A DNA stretch of 64,000 nt from Sequoia sempervirens (lineage: Eukaryota > Streptophyta > Pinopsida > Cupressales > Cupressaceae), in contig VDFB02373365.1 of assembly GCA_007258455.2 (NCBI GenBank), positions 226,250,348 through 226,314,347 on the forward strand, given 5' to 3'. Positions 32,569-44,277 of this stretch are shown piece after piece. A program made the translations under genes and the position numbers. The first letter of the stretch is position 1. Each line of letters begins with the position of its first letter. A model generated the notes under the pieces. That model worked only from the letters and a program-made list of their open reading frames with translations, did not search any database and was not told where the DNA came from.

Positions 32569-32588
32569 TAGAAACTCTACTAGGGATA
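32569..32588 (+). promoter_or_regulatory. Possible degenerate primer-binding site
   Basis: TAGAAACTCTACTAGGGATA resembles TGGCGACTCTGCTGGGGA, the PBS common in Tat-type elements. It lies 15 bp from the copia breakpoint and about 480 bp upstream of gag. No 5' LTR precedes it. Confidence 0.35.
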
Positions 32589-33072
32589 ATGATAGGTCGA
32601 TGAGAAAAGAGTCAAACAATTTGATGAGTCTGAACACCTGGTTCAAATATTGAAGTTTTAGACCTGGAAGGGGTTATGTTGCACTAAATTTGAAATAATT
32701 TATGTGTGACTTTCTTGTTGGAGATGACCTAGAATAAAATTAGTATTTGAAAGAACTTCATATTGCTTGAAGTTTAGTCCTCTATGAAGAGATGAGGTGA
32801 GTCTATCAAAATAACCTAATGAATATTTGAGGTAAGTTTCAGATCTACAATGATTACCAGTTAGGAAGAAAAATTCACATCAACTGCAACATATTCAGGT
32901 ACTTTTATGTTTTAGTTTTCATGTTCAAAATAATTCTATGTATGAAGACCATGTTTGGGAGTCCTAGAAAATGTTGGTTCCCTTATTTAGTGAAAATGAG
33001 CACTAAATGAAAGGGATAAAGTGATATTGAGAATTAAATTGTTGTAGAGGGAATAAATTTTAATTTGTAAAT

Positions 33073-33873
33073 ATGTATGACTGTTTTGGTTCCCCCTCTA
33101 CAAGCTTTAATATCATGCATGAAACACAACCATATCCTCAAATAAATATGTTCTCTAATGAAAGATATAACCCTCTAGATTTTACTAAAATCCAAGGTTA
33201 TCCACACTTAGTCCCAAGAAAAATGAATGAATACTTTCCTAGGTTTAGAGGAGATCTCAAAGAGTCAGAATCACAAAATTTACAAAATTTCATTGATTTG
33301 ATGGAGGACTGCCAAATAGAAGAAGAGGATGGTATCTTGAAGATTTTTGTGAGAACTTTAGAAAATGCTCCTAAATATTGGTTTTGTAGTTTACCAATGC
33401 ATTCCATATGTTCATGGAATGAGCTTATAATAATTTTCATTAATCAGTTTGAAGGAATGTCAATAGACAATGTGTGCCTATTTGAGGATAGACATCTACA
33501 TATCCAAGTAAGATTTGAAGAGCAGTATGAAATCAGAGTTAAATACATGTCACCTATTGATGCATTATGTGATATAAAGAGATTTGAGGGTAAATCCTCC
33601 TATGATTTTCATGATAGATTCATGAAAATTATGTTTTCTATACCAGTATTAAATAGACCTGATGAATCGATATGTATTGATGTTATTGAGCTAAATCTGA
33701 GTACCATGCCAACTAACTTGAAGCCCCCTAACCTTGAGTGCATATATCAATGGAATTTAGTGATTGAAGAAATGATAGAGCAATGTGGAAATGATTTACT
33801 ACCAAAAATATGTGATGGTACTCTTTCAAGACTCGAATCAAATGGATCTAGATGGTATAGCAGAAGATTATAA
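33073..33873 (+). CDS. Gypsy gag protein, longest intact frame of its element
   Basis: A 266-residue frame with an in-frame stop just upstream (33061). The core, residues about 55-130, reads FPRFRGDLKESESQNLQNFI, EEEDGILKIFVRTLENAPKY, WFCSLPMHSICSWNELIIIF. This fits the retrotransposon gag (capsid) domain: the fixed W-F-x-S-L-P and S-W spacing. Residues 180-215 contain KSSYDFHDRFMKIMFSIPV, the second conserved helix pair. There is no zinc knuckle. The stop at 33871 comes earlier than in full polyproteins; a shifted frame continues as an acidic tail. It would assemble particles, but no pol follows, so the element could move only in trans. Confidence 0.75.
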   Translation: MYDCFGSPSTSFNIMHETQPYPQINMFSNERYNPLDFTKIQGYPHLVPRKMNEYFPRFRGDLKESESQNLQNFIDLMEDCQIEEEDGILKIFVRTLENAPKYWFCSLPMHSICSWNELIIIFINQFEGMSIDNVCLFEDRHLHIQVRFEEQYEIRVKYMSPIDALCDIKRFEGKSSYDFHDRFMKIMFSIPVLNRPDESICIDVIELNLSTMPTNLKPPNLECIYQWNLVIEEMIEQCGNDLLPKICDGTLSRLESNGSRWYSRRL

Positions 33874-35950
33874 TGCATCTTATAGTGGTGAGGGTTTTGT
33901 TTTTGAACAACCTATAGAGAAAATATATCCAGATGAAATATGTGGTCATATTAGTTAGGATGTAAGACATGATGAAATGAATGAAACATATGAAGTTGTG
34001 CTTTCTATTGACTTTGAAAACACAGAAGTAGAGAGCCAGCTCTCTGTATCAAATGAAGGTTGCATTAATGCAAATAATTCTAAAGACATGCTCTCATTCA
34101 TTAATGAGGAAAAATATACTATGATGAATCCTTTAAGCCAAATGTAATAACATTGGAAAGTGCATTGATAAGTAAAAATCCATTTTTAGGTCATCTTACT
34201 AATTATGCTAATTTTAAAATTTCATGTCTTTATGATGACAACATTATTGTTGCAGATGAAAAGCATTCCTATCTAGGTGATCAAGGATACTACAATTTTT
34301 TTGCAGCCCTACTGACTGTGAATCCTTTCAAGAGGGGGAAGTAGAATTGATCTCCCTAAGTGAAAAGTATTTCAATAAAGATGATGAAAATATTTTTGAA
34401 GGCTCACAAATGCAAGGTGATGTCATAAAAATATGTGATGGTGTTGAAAATTATTTGAATGATCATATTAGTTCAAATTGTGATGATGATATTAGATTTT
34501 TTCGGAACTTTGTATGGAAAGGTTAGATGTTGAAAGCCAGGGTGAGTTGAGTATCCTCTCTTCAAGAAACTAGTATCATGTTGTGAAGAACAATGGGACT
34601 CCAAGTTCTCTTAGATGAGAGAATGATGAGGGATATGAATTGAACATACTTTTTGAGGAGATATGTGATCAGCAAGGCTATGGTACACTTGGTCATGCCA
34701 ATTCTATAAGTGGTAAGTGTAACATTGATGCAATTCTTCATGGTAATGAGACAAAGGAATGTGTTGATTTGTGGAATACTCTTGAAAATGGTAGTGTATC
34801 AGATGTAAATGATAGTGTGCAATTAATTTTAGTTGGAGCAATCATTAATGGGAAGCTATAATGAAAAAAAAAATGGTGATTTTTAGTTTGATAGTGAAGA
34901 ATATGACCCTACTAATTATTACAGCAATATGGACAAAGAAGAAGATATATTTGTAAGAGATACATTGGATGAATCAATTCAAGAAGCTAATTGTGTAGAG
35001 CATGAAAGTGAAAATTAAAAGACAAATATTTGTATAGTTAATGAAACTCTTTACAATGAATCTTCACTTGAAGAATGTGATTGTGTTAATCACATGGAAG
35101 CATATGATGACCTTTTTTCTGGGTGTGCAACCTATGGTTTTCCTCATGAGCAGCATGCTTTTGATATTCATGTTGATGTAGCAGGAGGTAATGTTGAGTG
35201 TGATACTTCTTGCAATAATGAATGTGTCTTGAACAGTCACTATGAGGAATTTGTTGTAGAAGTAAATTATGAGTCATTTGAGTCTTCGTTTGAAAATTTT
35301 CAAATAGAGTTGTGTGATAATTTAAAGAATTTTGATGACCTCTTTTTTGAACCCAAGTTGGAAAGCAATATCTATGCAAGCGATGATGATGTTTTTTTTT
35401 AATGCCATGAATTAAGTGTAGACAATGGTATTACAGATCTTGATAAATCTTGTTTTTAGGACATTGGGGAATATAATAATATGACTGAGTTGTGTTGTTT
35501 GGATGGAGATAAATTTGCTTATGATGCAATTCAGTTGAATGAGATACTTGAATGTGAACATGCTTTGTTTATTATACAAGTGGATGTCATACTATATGTG
35601 GGGCATGATATCTTTATTGATCCTAATGATTATGAGGATTTCAGATGTGATGTGAAAATAAATGATGAGGAGAAGTCTCATAATGACCCTTTTCAAGCAC
35701 ACTATGAAATTTTCCACTTTCTAGTCCAATTTGACAAGAAAGTGATTGTGTATGACAATGATCTTGTTAATGATGGATATCACACCAATTATAAGTTTTC
35801 TCTATTTTGATTGGTGTGATATATGTATGTCAGATAAGGATATTTTTCTGGAAATGTTTGATTTCCAATATCAGATTGACAAGGTTAATGGAGGCATTGG
35901 AAAGTACAGTGATGTGGTTAAGCATGCTAGTGGTGATATTGGTTTTTAGG
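33874..35950 (+). pseudogene. Long acidic tail ORF downstream of gag
   Basis: After gag the plus strand continues, in several frames, as a highly acidic protein. Pieces are GEGFVFEQPIEKIYPDEICG and YEVVLSIDFENTEVESQLSV (about 33890-34060), then 34153-34344, 34640-34861, 35094-35402 (Asp/Glu/Cys-rich, DVAGGNVECDTSCNNECVL) and 35481-35810. Composition is even over 2 kb, with about ten frameshifts or stops. No protease, RT or integrase motif is present. It looks like one decayed coding region of a gag-only gypsy derivative. The function is unknown. Confidence 0.55.
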
Positions 35951-36683
35951 TATTCAATGGAAGTGCTTTTATATTTTTCCTAGTGTAGACAATAGATAAC
36001 AGAGTGTTTGATAGAGGTAAGGATTGGTACTTCATTTTTGGGGGCCTAGGGCCACTAATGAAAAGTGAGTTCCAATGCAATATAGAGGAGAAGTTGTAGA
36101 GCCACCCAATAAATTTGGTACTTGGTCTACTCCCCAAAGATCTAGAATCTCACCATTCCCACAAGGGGAATGCTTCACTGAACATGAGCCATTGATGGCA
36201 CCTTCAAATTTTGCAAAATTTGAAGTGCCTATGCCCTTTCAGTTTAATGATAGAGGTTAGGTTTGCATCTTGCTAAATCTAACCTAAAGTCCATCTTTTC
36301 TTATTAAAATTTTGCAACTCGAAGGTCATCTTGAAAATCCATATAGTAGAATGTTTCTTGGTATAGATGATAGTGTGCTTGTTCAGTTTCATGCTTCCTG
36401 GATGAGTTCTAATGGGTTAATGTGTTTCTGACTACAACTGGGCTAATTTGTTGTTTTGGAAAGTTGGAAAATTTCACAATTCTGAAGGTACCCCATTTCT
36501 TATTTTGTTCTAAAACATCTTCAGTTCCATTTTCATAAAAAATGGAGGCCATTAGATACATTATTTTAATGTATTTTGGTTGTAGCAAAGACGTTCGACG
36601 CGCCAGTTTACAAAGGAGGTACCTAAATTTTGATAGATGGGTGAAATAAGATTTAAAACCCATGTTTTAAATAATTGATTATG

Positions 36684-36729
36684 GCTGCACACAAAAATCT
36701 TATCTCCAGGGGTTCACATTTTTGTGCAG
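36684..36729. repeat. Inverted repeat / hairpin
   Basis: CTGCACACAAAAAT at 36684-36697 pairs with ATTTTTGTGCAG at about 36718-36729, leaving a ~20-base loop. Confidence 0.6.
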
Positions 36730-36816
36730 TGAAATTTTACCATTTGATCAGCACGCAAAATCAAAATTTGTATTTTTTGTAATGCTTTGAATGCTAATAT
36801 TTAACATATTTAAAAT

Positions 36817-36821
36817 ATTGT
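36817..36821. repeat. Target-site duplication ATTGT (left)
   Basis: ATTGT precedes the LTR start TGTAGACAC and is found again at 57759-57763 right after the other LTR's end ...ATCACA. Confidence 0.8.
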
Positions 36822-37887
36822 TGTAGACACTTAAAATTTTCCTGTTCATGATCCTACACACTCAAATCTGATCACTAACATTGTTTCATCTTGAATTGCA
36901 TCCTCTTTTAGCTTATTTAATTAAATAAGCCTAGTTATTTAATTAAATGCATCATTTTCATCTATTAATATAATTGGTTTAATTAGGTTAATTCACCCCC
37001 TTTCACCTTCACCTTTCATCATGTTTAAATTGAATAAATCAAATTATTTAATTTTTACCCCCTAAGTCCTCTCATTTAATTAAATAATATTAATTATTTC
37101 ATAGATATCCTATTATTCCTCATCTTGCATAATTGAAATTTAGTTTTAATTAATAAATTGTTGATTTCCTCTCCCATCCACTTGCATAGGGAATATTCCA
37201 AAGGAATATTCTCCTATTTGGCTCCAAAAATGGAATGATCATTTTCAAACAAACTTTGTAACAAAATTTCAAATTTGTTAGAAAGTGTGTTTATTTGAAT
37301 CATTCTCATCCCTTGATCTTTCCTTAATCCATGTGATCTTTGATTCTCATCCATTCATGAGAATCCTTGATCCATGCCTCCCCCCTTTATTCAATATTGA
37401 CCATTGATGGATCAAATTGATCTAAGCCCTTGAATTTTCATTTGCTCTCCTATAAATACTTGACCATTTGGAGAGAAGGGGATCCACATTTTTAGAGTAA
37501 AGTTATGCTACCCATTTGAATAACATCTCTATTCATACTTGCACCATTTTAAAGCTCTTTCATCTTTTCATCCATCCATAGCATCATTTAATCACATTTA
37601 TCTTAATTTTTTAACAATGGAGGTTGGTTAATTGCTCATATTATCCAAGGGATTGGGAAAGGGTCACCATTCCACATCAATGTGACACCACTCTCCCAAT
37701 GCGATAATATTCAAGGTCTTAGAATAGTTTTTTATTATGCTTTCATGTTGATTTCATGTTAGTTTAATGGTTATTTAGTTTCTTGATGATTTCAAATATC
37801 TCATTGGGATCAGTGCTTACGGGATTAAATAGCATTTAAATTCATTTAGATTTATCATATTTAGTTCTCGCTATGACTTTGGTCACA
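36822..37887 (+). repeat. Left LTR of 20.9-kb element
   Basis: 1,066 bp, from TGTAGACACTTAAAATTTTCC to ...GACTTTGGTCACA. The left third is rich in TTTAATTAAAT words. It matches 56677-57758 along its length with substitutions and small indels. Confidence 0.85.
37451..37458 (+). promoter_or_regulatory. TATA box in left LTR
   Basis: CTCCTATAAATACTTGACC; the other LTR has TATAAATA at 57323-57330 in the same context. It gives the transcription start region of the plus-strand element about 630 bp into the LTR. Confidence 0.65.
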
Positions 37888-37890
37888 TTT

Positions 37891-37908
37891 TGGCGCTTTG
37901 GGAAAGTA
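37891..37908 (+). promoter_or_regulatory. Primer-binding site of 20.9-kb element (degenerate)
   Basis: TGGCGCTTTGGGAAAGT starts three bases after the LTR end CACA. It resembles the tRNA-Asp type PBS TGGCGCCGTTGCCGGGG used by many plant gypsy elements, with several changes. Confidence 0.6.
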
Positions 37909-40900
37909 CCTTGGTGAAAACTTGGTAAATAGGCACCTTGCGTAAATAAGCACCTCAATCTATCTTTGGCTCTTTAGCTTATCATGCTTCACATCGCATT
38001 CATCCATCCCATTGCCCATCCTATTTATTCCATCACCCATTTGCATTCGTATCATAGCTTGATATTGTAAAGTATCATATTCCCCTTATTACTACCTGGG
38101 ACATTCCTAAGGTCAGTTTCTCCTACCTATATCAAGGTAGTCTATCACATCACACTAGGAGAAAATAATTATGCATTGGATTGATTTCTTGTATATCTTA
38201 ACTTTATTTGAAATCTCTCGAAAATCCCAAAAACATTCATAAAACCTCATCAAAAATCCAAAAACACTTGCAAAATCAGAAAATCAAAAAACATCAAAAT
38301 CCTATTCCGTTACAATCCAAAAACATTCAAAAAATTATAAAGTCAAAATCCAAAACATCCAAAACACATCAAAATCCCTAAACATGTCAAAACATCAAAA
38401 ATCCAAAAACATTATTGTTATCTCTTAATCTTGCACCCAAACTGAGTTGTGAAACTCAATTAGCTAGAGAAACATGGGAGAATTCTCAGGTTGTGGGTCA
38501 CCTAAAATGAGAATGAACCTCTGGATAGGTCAGCTTCCTAGCTGATTATATCACCTAAACTAGTGATTGTTTTAAGGAAAAAGGAGAAGGAATGCTTTGA
38601 AAAGAAAATGTTGAAAATGAAATTACTAGGTGATACACCAATCTAACTATGACTATGAAAGTTCAGACTTTCATACACTTGAACACTAATGAATGAATTC
38701 AAATTGCACAACTTATTTTTGTAGGTTCATGCAAAAACATTTCATAGGAAAGTTTGAATGTAATATCTTCTAAAAGGAAAATTCTTTCACATTCTAAAAG
38801 ACATAATGCAACTTTAAACATAACCTGCAACCTGCATGAAAATACTTTTGTAGAAATGGCATGAAAATGTGAGACAAAATAATAAGGAGATTAAAGTACC
38901 TCGCTAATAAATTGATCAATCACTTGGTAATGCATAATACTGCAAGAATAAGGAGGCAAAAATTGAGTTTGTAATATCCAAGGTGCTATATGTATTTCAT
39001 ATCTAGGAATGAGTTACAAAATATGCTAAAAACTATTCATAGGACTCCAAAGTCACTAAGTACAAAATCTACATCAATAAGAACTAAATAAAAAAAATTA
39101 ATTACAAAAGCAATATATGCAATCATTCCATCTCCCACCAAAAAAGGCTCTAGAAGCACTTGGGGTCGAATGCAACAATAAACCCTAAAATCTAGCATCC
39201 AATTCCACTCTAAAAGGCTTCCACAATGTAGAAAAAGTCAAGGCATGACTAAGTCTACCATAAAGGCTTGCAAAAAAAACTCCAAGATGCTCTCCCAAGC
39301 TCATAAAAACCCAAAATAGCTCCTAAATCTCCTCCATGTGTTTCAAAATGGTCAAAACCTCCTCCAACTTACTCCTAGATGCTTGGCATGTTATTAATTT
39401 CTCAACAAATCCCTCCTTGACTTGGTTAAAAAACCATCTCTCAACTTTGCATTAACATGACATTTATAAAATGATTTATGATGCATCACTTAACAATTCC
39501 TTTACATTTCATAATTGATGCAAATAAAGTATAAGACATAATGCTTTGGAAAAAGAAAAAATGCATAAGACATTTTATACTTTCTAAGACACTTGCACAT
39601 AAGGTATTAATTTAAATACAAATGCTAAAATAAAAGGAAAAAAATTCCTTTAAGTAATCGACATACTTAGGGTTTTGAAACCCTAAAACAAAGCTGACCC
39701 CAAAAGTTGCAAGGCATCTCATTTGCAACATCAAACTTTTCTGGAAACTCCATTTCACCTTGTTGCACCACCATGGAGGGTTTGTAGAGCTTGTAAGAAG
39801 ACTTCCATGGAGGTTTAGATGCCTCAGAGGCATGTATTATGACATATTTATGGCGTATGAGCCTAGGTGAGTTCCCTGTAGGCATAGATTTTTTGCATTT
39901 CTCTTGTATTTCTGTAAAAATTATAGAAGAAATGGTCGTAGCCTTCATGATTCTTCTATAATGTTTTTCATTTCTAGAAAATTTTGAAAATAAAAACCCT
40001 ATATATGATAGGCTGCAACCATTTGTTTGTGACTTATTTTTGAAAACTGAGTTTGAGACACATGGCATCCTCATTTCATTGTGATAATAATTATCTTTTC
40101 TGTGATGGAATTATTATCTCCTGCAGAAACAAGAGCTATTTCAACAACTATTAACAAGAAAATACGGTCCTGTGATAAAAATTGTTTGTTAAATGATTTG
40201 AAGCCATTGCACAGTGTGGGTATCATTCAAAGACTCCATGCTTCCTTTCTATTCCATATCATGTGGCTCTTGTTGCTTACAACCCGACCTAGGGTTTCTT
40301 CCTCTTTTGTAAAATGAGTTTGAAACCTGCATATTTTTGTTAAGGTTTACATTTTATTGTCTTATTCTTCTTCATGATTGCACTTGTGAAAGTTTTTTCT
40401 TGTAGCCATAAATAAGTCGAGAGCTTTGTTCTTAAATATCACACTATATGATCAAGGCTCGGCCTCCAAATTTTATATTGCCTTGGTGTTCAACATCTAC
40501 AAACTGCACATGACTTTTGATATAATCTGGTCTTCTAGTTATGAGACTTCTTCAAACTATTTTATTCTTGATAGTATTTTGGCATGAAGATTTCCATATT
40601 CTAGAGCATAGACCTTTCAATGATTTTAAGGTTATCAACTTACATGTGTTTTTTTAATCTCAATTCACAAGCTTAAGAAGTTCACAAATTGTTTGCTCCA
40701 GTTCATGGCCATCCAACATAGATGTTTCTATTATGATTTTCTCCTCATTGGAATAAACTATGGTGTTTAATCAATGATAGGCCTTCAACAAGTGACTATA
40801 CCTTCTCCTATGAGCTTTGTGATCACTGTCCTTTAAGTTGAACTTCATGGAATTTTTAATGTTTCTTTTTCCATATTGTTAAACTAGCACCTACAGTGTG

Positions 40901-43900
40901 TTGTTCTTCAAAGCAATACTGCCATCCAACTTTCAGGGTCCCCCTATTCTGACCCATGATGACTTTTTTCCTCATAACATAATGAAAAATGTAATTCCTA
41001 TCATGAAATCTATGCTTTCTGTGAATTTTTTATCATGAATCACCAATATCAAACTCATTGTCTCTTTGCAAGTAACTGTTAACATTTAGAAACTCTTGAG
41101 CAACCTTGCTTCAATGTTTGACTTTTGATAAATCTTGATAGAATCTTGTTAGCTCCTTATATTTGTTTCATGCTTTATGATTTTCCTGAATGACCATATG
41201 TCACTTATGATAGTAACTGATAACCAATTTCCATGGATGATGTATGTTTTTTCAAGTAAACCATAAAGGGATGAACCTTCTTCATTCATTATAAAAGGGC
41301 AATATGACAACATGCTGAGCTCAACCCTCATGGGAGCCACATTTTAACCCACATGCTGAAATTTGATAAAACAATAACATTGTTTTTCATGTATTTGCAC
41401 ATGAAGCAAACAAATTAGAAAACAAAATGCATGTTTTAGGTGTATATGATGACTTCAATGGTTTTCTGGGACAACCAAGGTTTTCTTGCTTGTTATATGC
41501 ATTTGGAGATAAGTTTATACATGCATAGGTATTTTTTCATGTAAGGTTAGAGAACTCTCATTGCTTAGAGCATTGCTCTAACATCATTTCTATTTCCAGA
41601 TGTAGGAACTAGGAGTAAAATGGAGCTAGGAAGGACACAAAAATCTTAGGGCAGAAACAATGCAAAACAACACACCATGAACCATTCATTCTCAGGCAAT
41701 GACTGGTTTCCCTCCTTATATGCACATTTTCTTTCATTTATTTATTCATGTATATGCTTTTCTCAATTTGTATTGAATAAGTAAAGTCAATCTCATGACT
41801 TGTGTGAGATAATGTACATTTTTACATTCAATAAAGATTACTTCTTTGTTTAGAAAAGACTTGAATCCTTCTTCTATTACATGCACTTATATGAATGCAA
41901 TAATTTGTAAATGTAATCTTTTGAATTATTTCATTTATGCACTTGAATGTAATATACAAAAGATTAAAATGTACCTTTTTTTTCTTTCAATTCAAATAAA
42001 AAAGCTCTACCTAATTGAGCTATAAGTGAAAATATGGTAACAATTACCTTGTCAAACTATGTCATCTCTAAGCTTGAACGTAGGCAAGGCCATCACTGAT
42101 GTTCCCCTGAGACACCTTAGGTCAATCCTTTAGGTGTATGTCATAATAAATTGACAATCCATCAAGTGATCATATCTTATCCATAAATTGGTCTGAGTCA
42201 ATCAAACTACATGGTCTCTACATGTATAATGTAGGAAAAGCTCATCTTTGATAAGCCCCCAAGGCCTTAGGTCAGTCCCTTTTAGGTCTTGGTCAAAACT
42301 CAGAAAACCCCAAAACATGTGAAAACTCAAAAAACACAAAAACGGTGGAAAACATTGGAAATACCTAAACAACCTCAAATAATCAAAAATCAAAACATTC
42401 ACATAAACTTTCAAACTGACCAAAAATAGCCTCAAAACATTTTCAAAATACTAAAAACATTGAAATATTCCCAAAAATTCCAAAACCATCCATCCCATTT
42501 TTCTTTCACCTGCAAAAAAGGCTCCAACCATAATAATTCAATCATCACACTCACCCTTCGCTAACACAAGTGAATAAAAATTACAACAATAAAAAAAAGT
42601 GGAACCTTTAAACACAACAATCAAACTCTTGATCGTTATCAAACGTGTCAATCGAACTTTATATCAACAACCTCTCAAAACAACCTGCCACTATCCACTA
42701 ACATGTCCTAGGATGCATCCTTCCTATAATGGGAATTATCATTGGAAATCACTTTGGATATTTATCCTAACCACATTACACATTTTGGCAAGAGATATAG
42801 ATAACATTGACTATTTGTTGTTGATCTTTTCTTGTGATTTATCTTATTGACCTATTTCATGGACATCTCAATGACGTCTCAATGATTTAGAGAAAGGAAT
42901 GGGGCATCGATCATTATCTTTCATTTGTTGTGCTTGTGGGTATTCTTGTAAAATAATCTTGGAGCATACTTGCTTAGTTGTGTGTAGGGAGGTTGTTTTG
43001 AATAGATCATTGACTATTGTGTATGCTTTGACCTTAAAGATATTCTAAACTTCTAAACTAAATTCCAATGAGGTTTTCATATGTCAAGATGTGAACAAGT
43101 ACTACCCTATCTATTTGCAGAGTCAAAGTCCATTATAATATATACAATGCAATCCTGGTTATCAGTACCATGATGCATGGTGTCTATGTGTTATATCAAA
43201 AATAAGGAATGACGAAGAGTCCCAATCCTAGAAATGAGCAAATCATCAATCTCATCACTATATCAAATAAAGTATTGACGACTCATGGACCTATTGGTCT
43301 TCTAAATCAATCTTGAAATCAATGGTGAATCCAATCATCTTATTTTTCTTATTCTTCTATCTTTACTAAAATTTCTATCCAAGGATCAAATTTGTGTGAT
43401 ATATATCAAAATATACATGAGGCTACCCATGGTCAATGACAATCTATACATCATCAAATTTGTCTACATTATACATGTTGGTTATTTTTTAAGAACCAAA
43501 CTTAATCTCAATTTTTATCTATGAATTTACCATAATTCAATAATCAACAATAGTGAGGATTGGCCAATGAACAGGTAGAAGCTTGCTAAGCTTTGCCTTT
43601 GCACTTCGGGCTCTACAAAATTCAAGAGGGTGATCCTTACAATGTTTTGAATGATACTAGTGTACCAAATTACCATGAACATTGTGAATAACAGATACAT
43701 TCCTATAAGTAGCTAAATAGATATAATTATTTAAGAATTTGGTTGATCCTTTAACAAATTACCATCTAAAGCAAGGAATGGGTGGTTTCTCATAGAACTT
43801 TACAAAAGTTTAAGGTAGGTAAGTAATTTTCATATAAATTTTGTTCTTTGACAAGGAAGACCAACTCAATTATATCAAAGATAACAAAATAAATAGATCA

Positions 43901-44277
43901 TTGTTTTATTCCATGGGTGATAGATTCAAATTTGTAACAAATTGTAATACATCAATAATTATACCTAGCATTCACAAACTATTGTAATATTGCTTCGCAA
44001 TAACACAACTCAAGATCTCCCAGAATAGAAATTACTTAGTAATCCTTGTACTCCATCACACAAACCTATGATTTCATTAAATAATTTAATTAGTTCTTTG
44101 AACTAAAGAAAAAATAAAACCATACATTCAACCAAAATGACTGAAGACAAATAAAAGATACTTGATCATTTTATTCATAACTTGAGAAACTGAATACACA
44201 GGAGAGAAATTTTTCTAGAATTTGCAATTCTCATTCATATGTCATTACTACTGTAAAACTATTATGCATATTACTAA
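37909..44277. other. Interior of 20.9-kb element without recognised genes
   Basis: The first ~700 bp are a probable leader, with CAAAAACAT/AAAATCC simple repeats at 38215-38410. The rest, 38.7-44.3 kb, is unidentified. A minus frame of 135 codons (40074-39667) has a central part, IRHKYVIIHASEASKPPWKS, that looks like ordinary protein but matches no family I know. Other frames are short and opposed. No LTR ends, RT or transposase motifs were seen, so boundaries of any nested insert here are unknown. Confidence 0.4.

Larger units (their letters stand above)
35951..36821 (+). other. 3' region of the gag-only element
   Basis: Mostly non-coding. The stretch 36060-36660 reads like an old coding sequence in the plus sense (MAPSNFAKFEVPMPFQFND, then FHKKWRPLDTLF) with many stops. 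A strong inverted repeat lies at 36684-36729. The sequence is interrupted at 36821 by the next element and resumes at 57764. Confidence 0.4.
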
